From Bradyrhizobium sp. B124 (GTDB lineage Bacteria > Pseudomonadota > Alphaproteobacteria > Rhizobiales > Xanthobacteraceae): a stretch of 64,000 nucleotides of DNA. The stretch spans positions 6,824,001 through 6,888,000 of the forward strand of contig NZ_CP152413.1 of NCBI RefSeq assembly GCF_038967635.1, read 5' to 3'. Under the pieces are notes generated by a model, which searched no databases, was not told the DNA's origin, and saw only the letters and a program-made list of their open reading frames with translations. Made by a program: the position numbers and the translations under genes. Position 1 is the first letter of the stretch; every line of letters begins with the position of its first letter. Shown here piece after piece: positions 34,442 to 43,600 of the stretch.

Positions 34442-35362
34442 ATGAAGCAGAACTTCACAGTCAGGCAGGGGGCGCTCGACGGCGTGGAAGCGTTCCTCAG
34501 CGTCGCCCAGCACCGCAGCTTTCGTCGCGCGGCGACCGAGCTCGCGGTGACGCCGTCGGCGATCAGCCAGGCGGTGCGCGCGCTCGAGGCGCGCCTCGGC
34601 GCCGTGCTGTTCATCCGCACCACCCGCAGCGTCGGCCTCACCGAAGCCGGCGAACGATTCCTGGCGCGTGCCAGGCCCGCGTTCGAGGAGCTGGTCGCCG
34701 CAAGTGGCGCGGCGCGCGAGCTTGGGCAGAAGCCGGCGGGGCTGTTGCGTCTCACCGTGCCGCGCTCGGTGGTGCCGATCCTGCTGGAGCCGCTGATCGC
34801 CTCATTCTGCAAGGCCTATCCCGAGATCGAGGTCGAGCTCGCCGCCAGCGAGGAGCTGGTCGACCTCGCGGCCGGAGGTTTTGATGCAGGCATCCGGATG
34901 GGCCAGTTCATCAACCCGGACATGATCGCGGTGCGTCTGACCAAGCCGTTCCCTTTCGCTATCGTCGGCAGCCCGGACTATCTCGCGCGCCGCGGCCGGC
35001 CCAAGCGCCCGGACGATCTGCGCGAGCACACGTGCCTCAGGTTGCGGCGATCGAATGGCGGGCTGGCGCCGTGGTCGCTCAACGATAACGGCCGTTCGAT
35101 CGAGCTTGCCGTCTCCGGCTCCTTCATCGGCCATGATTTCCCGACGCTGGTCGGCGCGGCCATCGAAGGCGTCGGATTGGCGCAAGTGCCCGCGCCGCTG
35201 GTCGCCGGCGCCGTGAAGGAGAAAAAGCTGGTTCGCGTGCTGGAGCCATTCGCGACGACAACGCCCGGCGTATTTCTCTACTATCCCGGCCACCGCCAGA
35301 TCATGCCGAAGCTGCGCGCCTTCATCGATCACGTGAAGAGCAGGCCAGCGGCGGCACGCTGA
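34442..35362 (+). CDS. LysR-family transcriptional regulator
   Basis: 306 residues. The winged HTH reads AFLSVAQHRSFRRAATELAVTPSAISQAVRALEARLGAVLF (residues 18-58), followed by TRSVGLTEAGERFLARA and an effector domain with PEIEVELAASEELVDL and a FDAGIRMG segment typical of the CrgA/DsdC-like branch. It is divergent from two small envelope-protein genes, its likely targets. A serine hydrolase gene follows convergently. Confidence 0.92.
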   Translation: MKQNFTVRQGALDGVEAFLSVAQHRSFRRAATELAVTPSAISQAVRALEARLGAVLFIRTTRSVGLTEAGERFLARARPAFEELVAASGAARELGQKPAGLLRLTVPRSVVPILLEPLIASFCKAYPEIEVELAASEELVDLAAGGFDAGIRMGQFINPDMIAVRLTKPFPFAIVGSPDYLARRGRPKRPDDLREHTCLRLRRSNGGLAPWSLNDNGRSIELAVSGSFIGHDFPTLVGAAIEGVGLAQVPAPLVAGAVKEKKLVRVLEPFATTTPGVFLYYPGHRQIMPKLRAFIDHVKSRPAAAR

Positions 35363-35387
35363 GCTTGATGCGGAATGACGGTGAGGC

Positions 35388-36572
35388 CTACGCGCGCTTC
35401 TGCGGCTGCCAGTCCGGCACCGTCTTGACCATGTGCCAGACCAGCAAATCGAGGGCGCGGGTCATGCTGTCGCGCGACCTGGTATTGGTGAACGCGGACC
35501 AGCAGAAGTCTCCATCGGTTCGGACCGAGATCGTCGTCGTTCCGTCGAGCAGCCCGCTGTGCCACCAATTGTTGTTCGCGGTGATGAACAGGCCCTTGGC
35601 ATAGCGGGGATTGACGGCGCTGGGCGTGCTCATGACGCGGAGGCTGTCGTCGGTGAGCAGCTGCTCGGTGTCCTTGAAGCCGTCGATATGGACGAACAGC
35701 GTCGTCAGATCGCTCGGCGTCGCAATCCAGCCGCCGTGCGAATCCATCCGGGCGACGTTCATCCGGTACGGATCGCCGCCGGTCTGGCTGTAGTATTTGA
35801 CCTCGTTGCTGGCCCGCTCGTGCAGCGTATTGCCGGCAATCTGCATGTCGGTGATGCCGCATCGCCTCAGGACCGCGTCCTTGATGTATTGCTCGTAGCT
35901 TTGGCCGTTGAGCTTCTCGATGACGCGCCCGAGGATGCAGTAGCCGAAGTTGGAATAGGCATAGGACTGGCCCGGCGGACTGGTGAGCGGCATGTGCTCC
36001 AGCGTCCAGTTGATCAGCTCGCGATGCTTCAAGTCCTGGTTCATGAACATCGGGTCGCGGGACTGGTTGCCCCAGGTCCCGGTGGTGTGGGTCAGCAGAT
36101 GCTCGATCGTGATCTGCTCGACGAGCGAGCGGGATGCGCCTGACGGCATCAGGCTCTGCAAGGTTGGCGTCGTCGGGTAATCCTTGCCGAGAATGGAGCT
36201 TGTGCCGAACACGTAATCGCCGAGCCGCAATTTGCCGGCTTCGACGAGGGTGAAGATCCCGGTCGAGGTCACCGGCTTCGATATGCTCGCGATGCGGAAG
36301 CGGTGCTGCGGGGTCAATGCCTCGCCGCTCTCCCGATCCGCAACGCCGAATGCCTCCACATAAGCCGGCTTTCCCTTGATCGAAACCGCGATGGAAAGAC
36401 CGGGGACGTCGTACTCCGTCATGAAGTCGGCGGCGAGGCCCGCCATCTGTTTGCGTTGCTCCGATGTCGGAAGCTCCGCGGTCGCGTCGGCAAGGGCCGG
36501 CCACGGCCTGTAGGCGATCCCGGCAGCGGTGAAGAGCGAACCCTGAAGCAACGTTCGGCGCGAAAGCGGCAT
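35388..36572 (-). CDS. Tat-exported serine hydrolase (beta-lactamase / class C PBP-like)
   Basis: 394-residue serine hydrolase of the beta-lactamase fold (EstB/AmpC/D-Ala-D-Ala carboxypeptidase group). It has the catalytic SxxK as ASISKPVTS, the second-motif YxN as SYAYSNFGYCILG, and a HSG triad near the C-terminus (WHSGLLDGTTT). The N-terminus MPLSRRTLLQGSLFTAAG has a twin-arginine signal. ATG 36572 is preferred because it begins this signal and follows aaggcagcc; an in-frame start at 36608 adds 12 residues. Substrate could be a beta-lactam, an ester or a peptide. Confidence 0.88.
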   Translation of the reverse strand: MPLSRRTLLQGSLFTAAGIAYRPWPALADATAELPTSEQRKQMAGLAADFMTEYDVPGLSIAVSIKGKPAYVEAFGVADRESGEALTPQHRFRIASISKPVTSTGIFTLVEAGKLRLGDYVFGTSSILGKDYPTTPTLQSLMPSGASRSLVEQITIEHLLTHTTGTWGNQSRDPMFMNQDLKHRELINWTLEHMPLTSPPGQSYAYSNFGYCILGRVIEKLNGQSYEQYIKDAVLRRCGITDMQIAGNTLHERASNEVKYYSQTGGDPYRMNVARMDSHGGWIATPSDLTTLFVHIDGFKDTEQLLTDDSLRVMSTPSAVNPRYAKGLFITANNNWWHSGLLDGTTTISVRTDGDFCWSAFTNTRSRDSMTRALDLLVWHMVKTVPDWQPQKRA

Positions 36573-36731
36573 GGCTGCCTTGCCTGTGTTGGAGCGAGCG
36601 GCCCGCACGGTATTGCGGTTCTCTTGTTTCTGTCACGTTACGAAGTGGTTGTGTGATGACGTCACGATGGCCCGATGGGCAATGTCGCGAGAATGCAGGA
36701 GTATGACTCGCAGTTCGCGCAACCTACTCCG

Positions 36732-36854
36732 CGTCGTCCTGGCGAAAGCCAGGACCCATTACCCCAAATCTCAATTGTTGCGCGACGCTGGGGCCGCGAT
36801 CCCGTTCATCTCCGAATGCGGTGGTTATGGGTCCTGGCTTTCGCCAGGACGACG
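36732..36854. repeat. Palindromic intergenic repeat, family 'CGTCGTCCTGGCGAAAGCCAGGA'
   Basis: The left arm cgtcgtcctggcgaaagcca and its mirror tggctttcgccaggacgacg pair perfectly at the ends; each arm is itself a small hairpin (tcctggc-gaa-agccagga). It is the only copy of this family in the window. Confidence 0.85.
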
Positions 36855-36885
36855 ATTGGGGAGATCATCCCCTCGTGTCCATCAC

Positions 36886-36990
36886 CGTCATGGTAAGGAG
36901 GCCGCGCAGCGGCCGTCTCGGAGCACGACGGCCCGACTGTGGCCGTGCATCCTTCGAGGCTCGCTTCGCTCGCACCTCCAGGATGACGGG
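36886..36990. repeat. Palindromic intergenic repeat, family 'CCCGTCATCCTGAGG' (variant)
   Basis: cgtcatggtaaggaggccgc at the left and cgcacctccaggatgacggg at the right form imperfect arms. The inner part matches the copy at 33066 and shows what that copy looks like without its insertion. It is the last palindromic repeat; none follow to 64 kb. Confidence 0.78.
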
Positions 36991-37009
36991 TCTGGCAGTG
37001 TGCCAGCCC

Positions 37010-37795
37010 TCACACCCTCTCCTTCACGAACCTGTTCCGCAATGTCCCGATGCCGGTGATGTCGATCTCCACCACGTCACCGTCCTTCAGGTCCGGCGAG
37101 GCGCCGTCGGTGCCCATCCAGATCACGTCGCCGGGCGACAGCGTGAAGTATTTCGAAAGCTCGACGAGGAAGGGCACGATGCCGAAGATCATCTCGTTGG
37201 TACGGAAGCGGCCGGTCTCCTTGCCGTTGACGCGGATCGCGGTCTCCATGCGGTCGAGATCGACATCGGTCTCGATCCACGGGCCCATCGGCTTGAACGT
37301 GTCGGCGTTCTTGGCGCGCCACAGCCCGCGGTCGGCCTTCTGCCAGCTGCGCTCGGAGACGTCGTTGCCGATCGTGTATCCGAACACGCAGTCCAGCGCA
37401 TTGGCTTCGGTGAGGTGCTTGGCGGTCTTGCCGATCACGACGACCAGTTCGCCCTCGTAATGGATATTCTCGGTCGCACTCGCCGGGATCACGACATCCT
37501 CGTCATGGGCGATCAGCGCGTTCTGCGCGCGGTAGCCGATCTCGGGACGATCAGGAACGTTCGGCACGGTGCCGGCCTTGTCGGCGGCCTCCTTGAGATG
37601 CTTCAGATAGTTCAGCCCGACGCAGTAGAAGGTGCGCGGGATCAGCGGCAGCTCGATCTTGACGTCCTTCAAGGCGTGGGTCTTCGCCGTCTTGCTCCAT
37701 TCACCGAATGGATCGCCGTTCACGGTGGTGACGGTGTCGCCCTCGACGAGGCCCCAAGACGTAGTACCCGCGGCGGTGAATTTCAGCCAGCGCAT
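37010..37795 (-). CDS. Fumarylacetoacetate hydrolase-family protein
   Basis: 261 residues of the FAH superfamily, metal-dependent C-C hydrolases or decarboxylases/isomerases of catechol-type pathways. Divalent-metal ligands are in NIHYEGELVVVIG (Glu-x-Glu) and the distal GNDVSERSWQKAD (Asp), with the core FYCVGLNYLKHLKEA. It is the third gene of an operon with an Ldh-type dehydrogenase and an LLM monooxygenase (12-base gap). This supports a catabolic role on an oxygenated, ring-opened or oxo-acid intermediate. Confidence 0.91.
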   Translation of the reverse strand: MRWLKFTAAGTTSWGLVEGDTVTTVNGDPFGEWSKTAKTHALKDVKIELPLIPRTFYCVGLNYLKHLKEAADKAGTVPNVPDRPEIGYRAQNALIAHDEDVVIPASATENIHYEGELVVVIGKTAKHLTEANALDCVFGYTIGNDVSERSWQKADRGLWRAKNADTFKPMGPWIETDVDLDRMETAIRVNGKETGRFRTNEMIFGIVPFLVELSKYFTLSPGDVIWMGTDGASPDLKDGDVVEIDITGIGTLRNRFVKERV

Positions 37796-37807
37796 GATGA
37801 TGTCCCT

Positions 37808-39172
37808 CTATTCCGCGGCCTGCGCGCGGGTCTTCCAGGCACCCGCGGCGGGGCGCTTCAGCCCGAGATTCTCGCGCAGCGTGGTTCCGGTGTAGTCCTT
37901 GTGGAACAGGCCGCGCTTCTGCAACTCGGGTACCACGTGATCGACGAAGTCCGCGTAGGAGCCCGGCACATAGCTCGCCGCGATGACGAAGCCGTCGCAG
38001 CCGCGGCCTTCGAACATTTCCTCCAGCCGGTCGGCGATCTCCTTCGGGCCGCCGACCATCGCGTCCTGCACCTGGCCGCGGCCGGAGAAGGTGATGAAGT
38101 CGCGGGTCGAGGGATTGGTCTTGCCGGAGGTGCGCAGCACGCCGTCGCGGATGCCGAGCATGCCTTGCATGCCCTGCAGCTCTTCCGTGGTCAGCGGCTC
38201 GTCGATCGGTTTGGCGCCGAAATCGAAGTTGAGGCCTTCGGCGAGCAGCGACAGCGCGTCGATCTCGAGCGGCAGCTTCTGGATCACCGCCATCCGGTCC
38301 TCGGCCTCGGCCTTGGTCGCGCCGGTGACCGGCGTGATCAGATTGCAGAGGAACATCTGGTCGGGATCGCGGCCGGCCTTGGCGGCTTCGCCCCGGATCG
38401 CGTCATAGCCCTGCTTGGCATTGGCCAGGTTGCGCGCCGCGGTGAAGATCACCTCGCCCCAACGTCCCGCAAAGCGCTGGCCGCGCCCGGAGGCGCCGGC
38501 CTGGATCACGACGGGATGGCCCTGCGCCGAGCGCGGCACCGTGAACGGGCCGCGCGAGGTGAAGAACGCGCCCTTGTGATCGAGCCGTTTCACCTTGGCC
38601 GGATCGGCGAACCGTCCGCTCTTCTTGTCGATCACCAGCGAGCCGTCTTCCCAGGCGTCCCAGTGGCCGAGCACAACCTCCATGAACTCGTCGGCGCGGT
38701 CGTAGCGGAGGTCATGCTCGAGATGCTGCGCGCGGCCCATATTGAGCGCCTCGCCGTCATTGACCGACGTCACCACGTTCCAGGCGGCGCGGCCACCCGT
38801 CATCAAGTCGAGCGTGGCGAAGCGGCGGGCGACGTCGAACGGCTCGAAATAGGTGGTGGACGCGGTCGAGGCGAGGCCGAGCCTGGTCGTGACCATACCC
38901 ATCGTGGTCAGCACCACGATCGGGTCCATCTTCACGCAGCGGATGCCGTATTCGACGGTGTGGGCGTGATCGTTGCCGTAACGGTCGGGCATTGCGAGGC
39001 GATCGTCGAAGAACGCCATGTGGAACTTGCCGCGCTCCAGGATGCGCGCGATCTCCTGGTAGTAGTCCGCCGACATCGAATCGTCGCGCGACTCCGGGTG
39101 GCGCCAGGAGCTCGGCAGGTTGGTGCAGTTCTGCGCCTGCAAAAAGCCAACCAGCGCCATTTGCCGTGTCAT
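37808..39172 (-). CDS. LLM-class flavin-dependent monooxygenase (NtaA/SnaA/DmoA-like)
   Basis: 454-residue luciferase-like FMNH2-dependent monooxygenase. Hallmarks are ERGKFHMAFFDDRLAMPDRY, RFATLDLMTGGRAAWNVVTS and the QAGASGRGQRFAGRWGEVIF block near residue 240. It differs clearly from the other LLM protein in the window (5629-7011), so the two are not recent duplicates. It sits between an Ldh-type dehydrogenase (24-base gap) and a FAH-family hydrolase in one operon, implying oxidation of a C-N or C-S containing compound followed by hydrolysis. The flavin reductase partner is not nearby. Confidence 0.91.
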   Translation of the reverse strand: MTRQMALVGFLQAQNCTNLPSSWRHPESRDDSMSADYYQEIARILERGKFHMAFFDDRLAMPDRYGNDHAHTVEYGIRCVKMDPIVVLTTMGMVTTRLGLASTASTTYFEPFDVARRFATLDLMTGGRAAWNVVTSVNDGEALNMGRAQHLEHDLRYDRADEFMEVVLGHWDAWEDGSLVIDKKSGRFADPAKVKRLDHKGAFFTSRGPFTVPRSAQGHPVVIQAGASGRGQRFAGRWGEVIFTAARNLANAKQGYDAIRGEAAKAGRDPDQMFLCNLITPVTGATKAEAEDRMAVIQKLPLEIDALSLLAEGLNFDFGAKPIDEPLTTEELQGMQGMLGIRDGVLRTSGKTNPSTRDFITFSGRGQVQDAMVGGPKEIADRLEEMFEGRGCDGFVIAASYVPGSYADFVDHVVPELQKRGLFHKDYTGTTLRENLGLKRPAAGAWKTRAQAAE

Positions 39173-39196
39173 GTCGTTCTCCTGTACCTGAATGCG

Positions 39197-40249
39197 TCAG
39201 CGAAGATCGAGGTCGTCGGTGAGCTTGTAGTCGGCTGCGAGCGCCTTCAGCTTGTCCCAGGTCGCATCCTCGATCTCGATGCCGTTCTTGCGCCGTTCGA
39301 CTTCGCGCAGATGTTCGATCTCGCCGGGATAGAACACGCCGCGGCTCCCTTCCGAGGGCGGCGTCGATTTCAGGTAGCGGGCGAAGTCGGCGACTTCGCG
39401 TCTGAAGTCCTGCAAGGGACGGAACGCGGCGACGTTGAACACCGCCATGAAGCAGCCGTCGTTATGCCGGCCGGTCGGCTCGACCCCGAAGCCGAGGCCG
39501 GTCAGCAGGCCGCACAGCACCTCGACCATCGCGGCAAGGCCCGAGCCCTTGTAGCCTTCGCTGCCGCCGAGCGGCAGCAGCGCGCCGCCCTTGCGGTAGT
39601 CCTTTGGATCAGTGGTGTCGCGCCCTTCGGCGTCGATGATCCAGCCCTTCGGGATGCTTTCGCCACGCGCCACCGCGAGCTGGATCTTGCCGGCCGCGAC
39701 CGCAGAGGTCGCCATATCAAGATAGAACGGCGCCTCGAGATCGGACGGCACCGCGATCGAGAGCGGATTGGTGCCGAGCCGGGCCTCGCGGCCGCCGAAC
39801 GGCGCGACATGTTTCGGCGAGCGGCCGGAATCGGCCGCCGCAATCCCGATCATGCCTTCGCGCATCGCCATCAGCGGGTAATGCGCCAGCCGGCCGACAT
39901 GGCTCTGCCGGAACACGGTGCAGGCCGCGACATTGGCGGTCTTCGCCTTGTTGATGGTCATCTCCATCGCCTTGGCGTTGACGTGGAAGCCGAACCCCCA
40001 ATGACCGTCGATCACGGTCGTGGTCGGCGTCTCCTGCACCACGGTCCATTTCGCGCCGGGGACGATATGGCCGACCTTGATGCGGTCGATATAGGTCGGG
40101 ATCGCGATCACGCCGTGGGAGTCGTGGCCGGCGAGGTTGGCGTTGACGCAGCCGGAGGCGACCGCGTTGGCCTCCTCCTCCGATGCGCCGGCGCCCCGGA
40201 GCAGCGCCGCGCCGATGCGCGTGAGACGGTCGGCCTGGACGATCGGCAT
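39197..40249 (-). CDS. Malate/L-lactate dehydrogenase (Ldh_2) family oxidoreductase
   Basis: 350 residues of the NAD(P)-dependent malate/ureidoglycolate/2,3-diketogulonate dehydrogenase family, unrelated to classical LDH. Characteristic parts are NLAGHDSHGVIAIPTYIDRI with the catalytic His, SHVGRLAHYPLMA and GTNPLSIAVPSD. Conserved GYKGSGLAAMVEVLCGLLTG follows in the C-terminal third. It is the first gene of the minus-strand operon with an LLM monooxygenase and a FAH-family protein, and probably handles a 2-hydroxy/2-oxo acid in the same pathway. Confidence 0.92.
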   Translation of the reverse strand: MPIVQADRLTRIGAALLRGAGASEEEANAVASGCVNANLAGHDSHGVIAIPTYIDRIKVGHIVPGAKWTVVQETPTTTVIDGHWGFGFHVNAKAMEMTINKAKTANVAACTVFRQSHVGRLAHYPLMAMREGMIGIAAADSGRSPKHVAPFGGREARLGTNPLSIAVPSDLEAPFYLDMATSAVAAGKIQLAVARGESIPKGWIIDAEGRDTTDPKDYRKGGALLPLGGSEGYKGSGLAAMVEVLCGLLTGLGFGVEPTGRHNDGCFMAVFNVAAFRPLQDFRREVADFARYLKSTPPSEGSRGVFYPGEIEHLREVERRKNGIEIEDATWDKLKALAADYKLTDDLDLR

Positions 40250-40604
40250 GGGATTTTCCTCGCGGTCCGCCCGCGTGATGCGCGGGTCTTGCTTGCTGTT
40301 GTCGGCGTCATGCTCTCAAAGCGCAGCCCGCCGAGCAAGGGGCGGAAAATCCGGTCCGCCATACCGCCAGCAGGGTGCTCCCGGCCGGGATTTCACTGAA
40401 TGGAACGTGCGCGGTCGCGTTGCGGAATTTGGCTGCGCCCGCGGGGCAAGCCGGGCGGCTATCCGGGTGCCTCGGCCCTCCGCCTCAGCGTGGCACACTG
40501 GCGTCCGTAATATCCCGGAAAACGGCCTCCGGCATTCGTCAGCCGTTTACTTTGTCTCACAACTTGCCGGATACACTAACCATCACTTAGGCCTCTCGCG
40601 GGCA
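40250..40604. other. Divergent intergenic region before the GAF/GGDEF/EAL gene
   Basis: 355 bases between divergent genes. It holds an inverted repeat cccgcg-tgatg-cgcggg (40270-40286) near the dehydrogenase start and a somewhat AT-richer stretch from about 40540 to 40590 that is the likeliest promoter zone for the signalling gene. I see no gene and no long palindromic repeat. Confidence 0.45.
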
Positions 40605-43600
40605 ATGTTCCTCGGCAGATTGAAGGGGGTGGCCCTGGGGCCTTCAGGGATCGTGCAGTCGAGCATCGGGCGTACATTCGCGGCGTTGAATGCCACCAAC
40701 GAAGCGATCCTGTACGCGAAATCACCAGAAGAATTGTACGGAAAGGTCTGCGAAGCCGCGTTCTCGAGCGGGAGCTTCCTGGCTACAACCGTCTTTTTGC
40801 TGGAGCCGGATACCGGCCGGCTGACATTCGCCGCCGGTTGCGGCGACGATGTCGCGCGTCTGCGCAGCATCAGCATCTCCACCCTCGCCAACATTCCGGA
40901 AGGCGACGGCGTCGCCGGGCGGGCGTTCCGCGATCAGAGCGCCAGCGTCAGCAACGACTATGTCAACGATGTCCGTTCGGCGGCCTGGCGCAGCGGCCTC
41001 GCGGCGGCCGGCGTCGGCGCGGCGGCGGCAATGCCGCTGGTCTGCAACGGGCGCAGCGTCGGCGTCTTCATGGTGACCCGGCGCGAGATCGACTCGCTCG
41101 GCGAGGAGATCGTGTCGCTGCTGGAGCGCATTGCGGCGAACGTGTCCTTTGCGCTCGACAATTTCGACCACGAGGCGTCGCGCAAGAGCGGCGAGCGGGC
41201 GATGCGCCGGCTCAACCGCATGTTCGGCGCCATCAGCGCAACCAACGAGGCGATCCTTCGCGCCAAGACCGAGCACGATCTCTATCAGCGGGTGTGCGAC
41301 GCCGCGGTGTTCAGCGGCAAATCCTTCGCCACGGTGGTGCTGCTCGCCGAGCCCGACACGCACTGGCTCGAGCCCGTCGCCGGCACCGGCGAGGCGCTCG
41401 ACCTGATCACGCAGACGCGCTTTTCGACCGACCCGGACAATCTCTACGGCAAGGGAATCTGCGGCGAGGCGTTCCGGACCAAACGGCCGTGCATCGAGCA
41501 CGACATTCCGATATCGACGGGCGCGTCGCAGGCGCAAGCCGGTGAGAGCGGTCTGATGGCCTGCGTCGCGCTGCCGCTCACCCGGTTCGGCAGGAGCATC
41601 GGCGTCCTGATCTTCTTCATCGGCAATTCCTGGGCCCGCGACGAAGAGATCATCGCGCTGCTGGCAGGCATCGCCGAGAACGTCTCGGTTGCGCTCGATA
41701 CGTTCGGCCGCGCCACCGAGAAGGCCAAGGCCGATGCCGAACGCGAGCGGCTGTCGCGGATGTTCGCGGCGCTGAGCGCGACCAACGAGGCGATCATGCG
41801 CGCGCGGTCGCGGCTCGAGATGTTCGAGCTGGTCTGCGCCGCGGCGGCGCATGGCGGCGGGTTCAACTCCACCAGCATCCTGATCGCGAAACCCGGCGAC
41901 GATTTTCTGGAGATGATGGCGGTGGCGGGGCCGACCGCCGAGAATGCGCGCCGTCTCAACGTCTCGCGCAGCGAGGCGCGTCCCGAAGGGCGCGGCGTTT
42001 GCGGCAGGGCGTTCCGCTCCCGGCGCGCCTGCATCGACAACGATTTTCTCGGCGACGTCGCCAACAACCCGTTCCGCGATATCATCGACCGCGAGGACGC
42101 GCGATCGGGCGCGGCGTTTCCGTTGATCGTCGACGACGAGCCGGTCGGCGTGATGCTGTTCATCTCGGCCAAGCGCAACACCTTCTCGGCCGAGTTCGCC
42201 GAGCTGCTGCAGCGGCTCGCCGACAACGTCGCCTATGCGCTCGGCAGTTTCGATCGCGCCGACGAGAAGGCGCGCACCGAGGAGCAGAAGGAGCGGCTCA
42301 GGCGCATGTTCGCGGCGCTGAGCGCGACCAACGAGGCCATCATGCGGGCGAAGTCCCGTGGCGAGCTGTTCGATCTGGTCTGCGATGCCGCTGCGGTCGG
42401 CGGGCAGTTTATTTCGGCCACCATCAGGCTGGTGCGGCCGGGCGAGGCCTTCCTGGAGAACGTGGCTGCTTCCGGCCCCGACCGGGTACGGGCCCGCGAA
42501 GTCCAGTTGTCGGCCGATGCGACGCGTCCGGAAGGACAGACGCTGACCGGTGTTGCGATCCGCACCCGCAGACCCTGCATCAGCAACGATTATCTCAGCG
42601 ACTTCGGCCCCGAGTCGCATGTCTATCCGGCCGTGCGCGACAGCGGCAGCAAGTCCGGCGCGGCCCTGCCGCTGCTCAAGAACGGCGAGGCGATCGGTGC
42701 GCTGGTTTTCCTCTCCGGCGAGTTCAACACCTTCAGTCCGGAGATGATGGCGCTGTTGCAGCGGCTCACCGAGAACGTATCGTTCGCGCTGGCCAATTTC
42801 GACCGCGCCGACGAGAAGGCCCGGGCCGACGCGCAGAAGGAGCGGCTGTCGCGGATGTTTGCGGCGCTGAGCGCGACCAACGAGGCGATCATGCGGGCGA
42901 AGTCCCGCGCCGAGCTCTACCAACTGGTCTGCGAGGCGGCAGCGACCGGCGGCAAGTTCACCTCGACCACCATCGCGCTGGCGCAGCCCGGCAGCGACTA
43001 TCTCCGCATCGTCGCGATCGCAGGCCCGGCCGCCGACGGCGCGAGCCAGGTGACGCTCTCGACCAGCGAGGCGCACCCCGAGGGACGGGGCGCCTGCGGC
43101 AGGGCGTTCCGGTCGGGCAAGGCCTGCATCATCAACGACTATTTCGCCGATACCGGTACCGCGGCGTTCCATGAGCGCGCGCGCCGCGATGGAACGCAGT
43201 CCGGTGCCTCGTTTCCGCTGATCGTCAGCGGGGAGGTCGTCGGCGTCATGATCTTCGTCGCGATCGAGAAGGATACGTTCACGCCTGAGTTCGCCGAGCT
43301 GCTGCAGCGGCTCGCCGACAATCTTGCGTTCGCGCTCGAAAGCTTCGATCGCGCTGACGAGAAGCACAAGGCCGATGAGCGGATCGAATACCTTGCCTCG
43401 CATGACAGCCTGACCAATCTGCCGAACCGCGAAACCTTCAACGAGATGCTGCGTCACGCGATCTCGGCGGCGGACCGCCATCGCCGGCAGCTCGCGGTGC
43501 TGTTCATCGATCTCGACCGCTTCAAGGTGATCAACGATTCGCTCGGCCACGACGCCGGCGACATGCTGCTGGTGGCGATCGCCGAGCGGCTGCGCGGTTC

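Larger units (their letters stand above)
36573..37009. other. Intergenic region carrying two palindromic repeats
   Basis: This 437-base gap contains the hydrolase promoter side with the 8-bp palindrome tgacgtca near 36658, followed by two palindromic repeats (listed separately). No gene is apparent. Confidence 0.6.

Noticed and set aside
1126..36990. Repeated palindromes considered as a CRISPR array
   Set aside because: The copies are far apart, each is a single long hairpin, and there are no regular spacers or cas genes.
36821..40399. A 1192-codon open frame antisense to the dehydrogenase/monooxygenase/hydrolase operon
   Set aside because: It spans three well-supported opposite-strand genes and their gaps and shows no recognisable motif; a shadow of high third-position G+C.
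40500..40604. Possible sigma-54 promoter (tggcac near 40491) before the GAF gene
   Set aside because: The -12 GC element is not at the required spacing.
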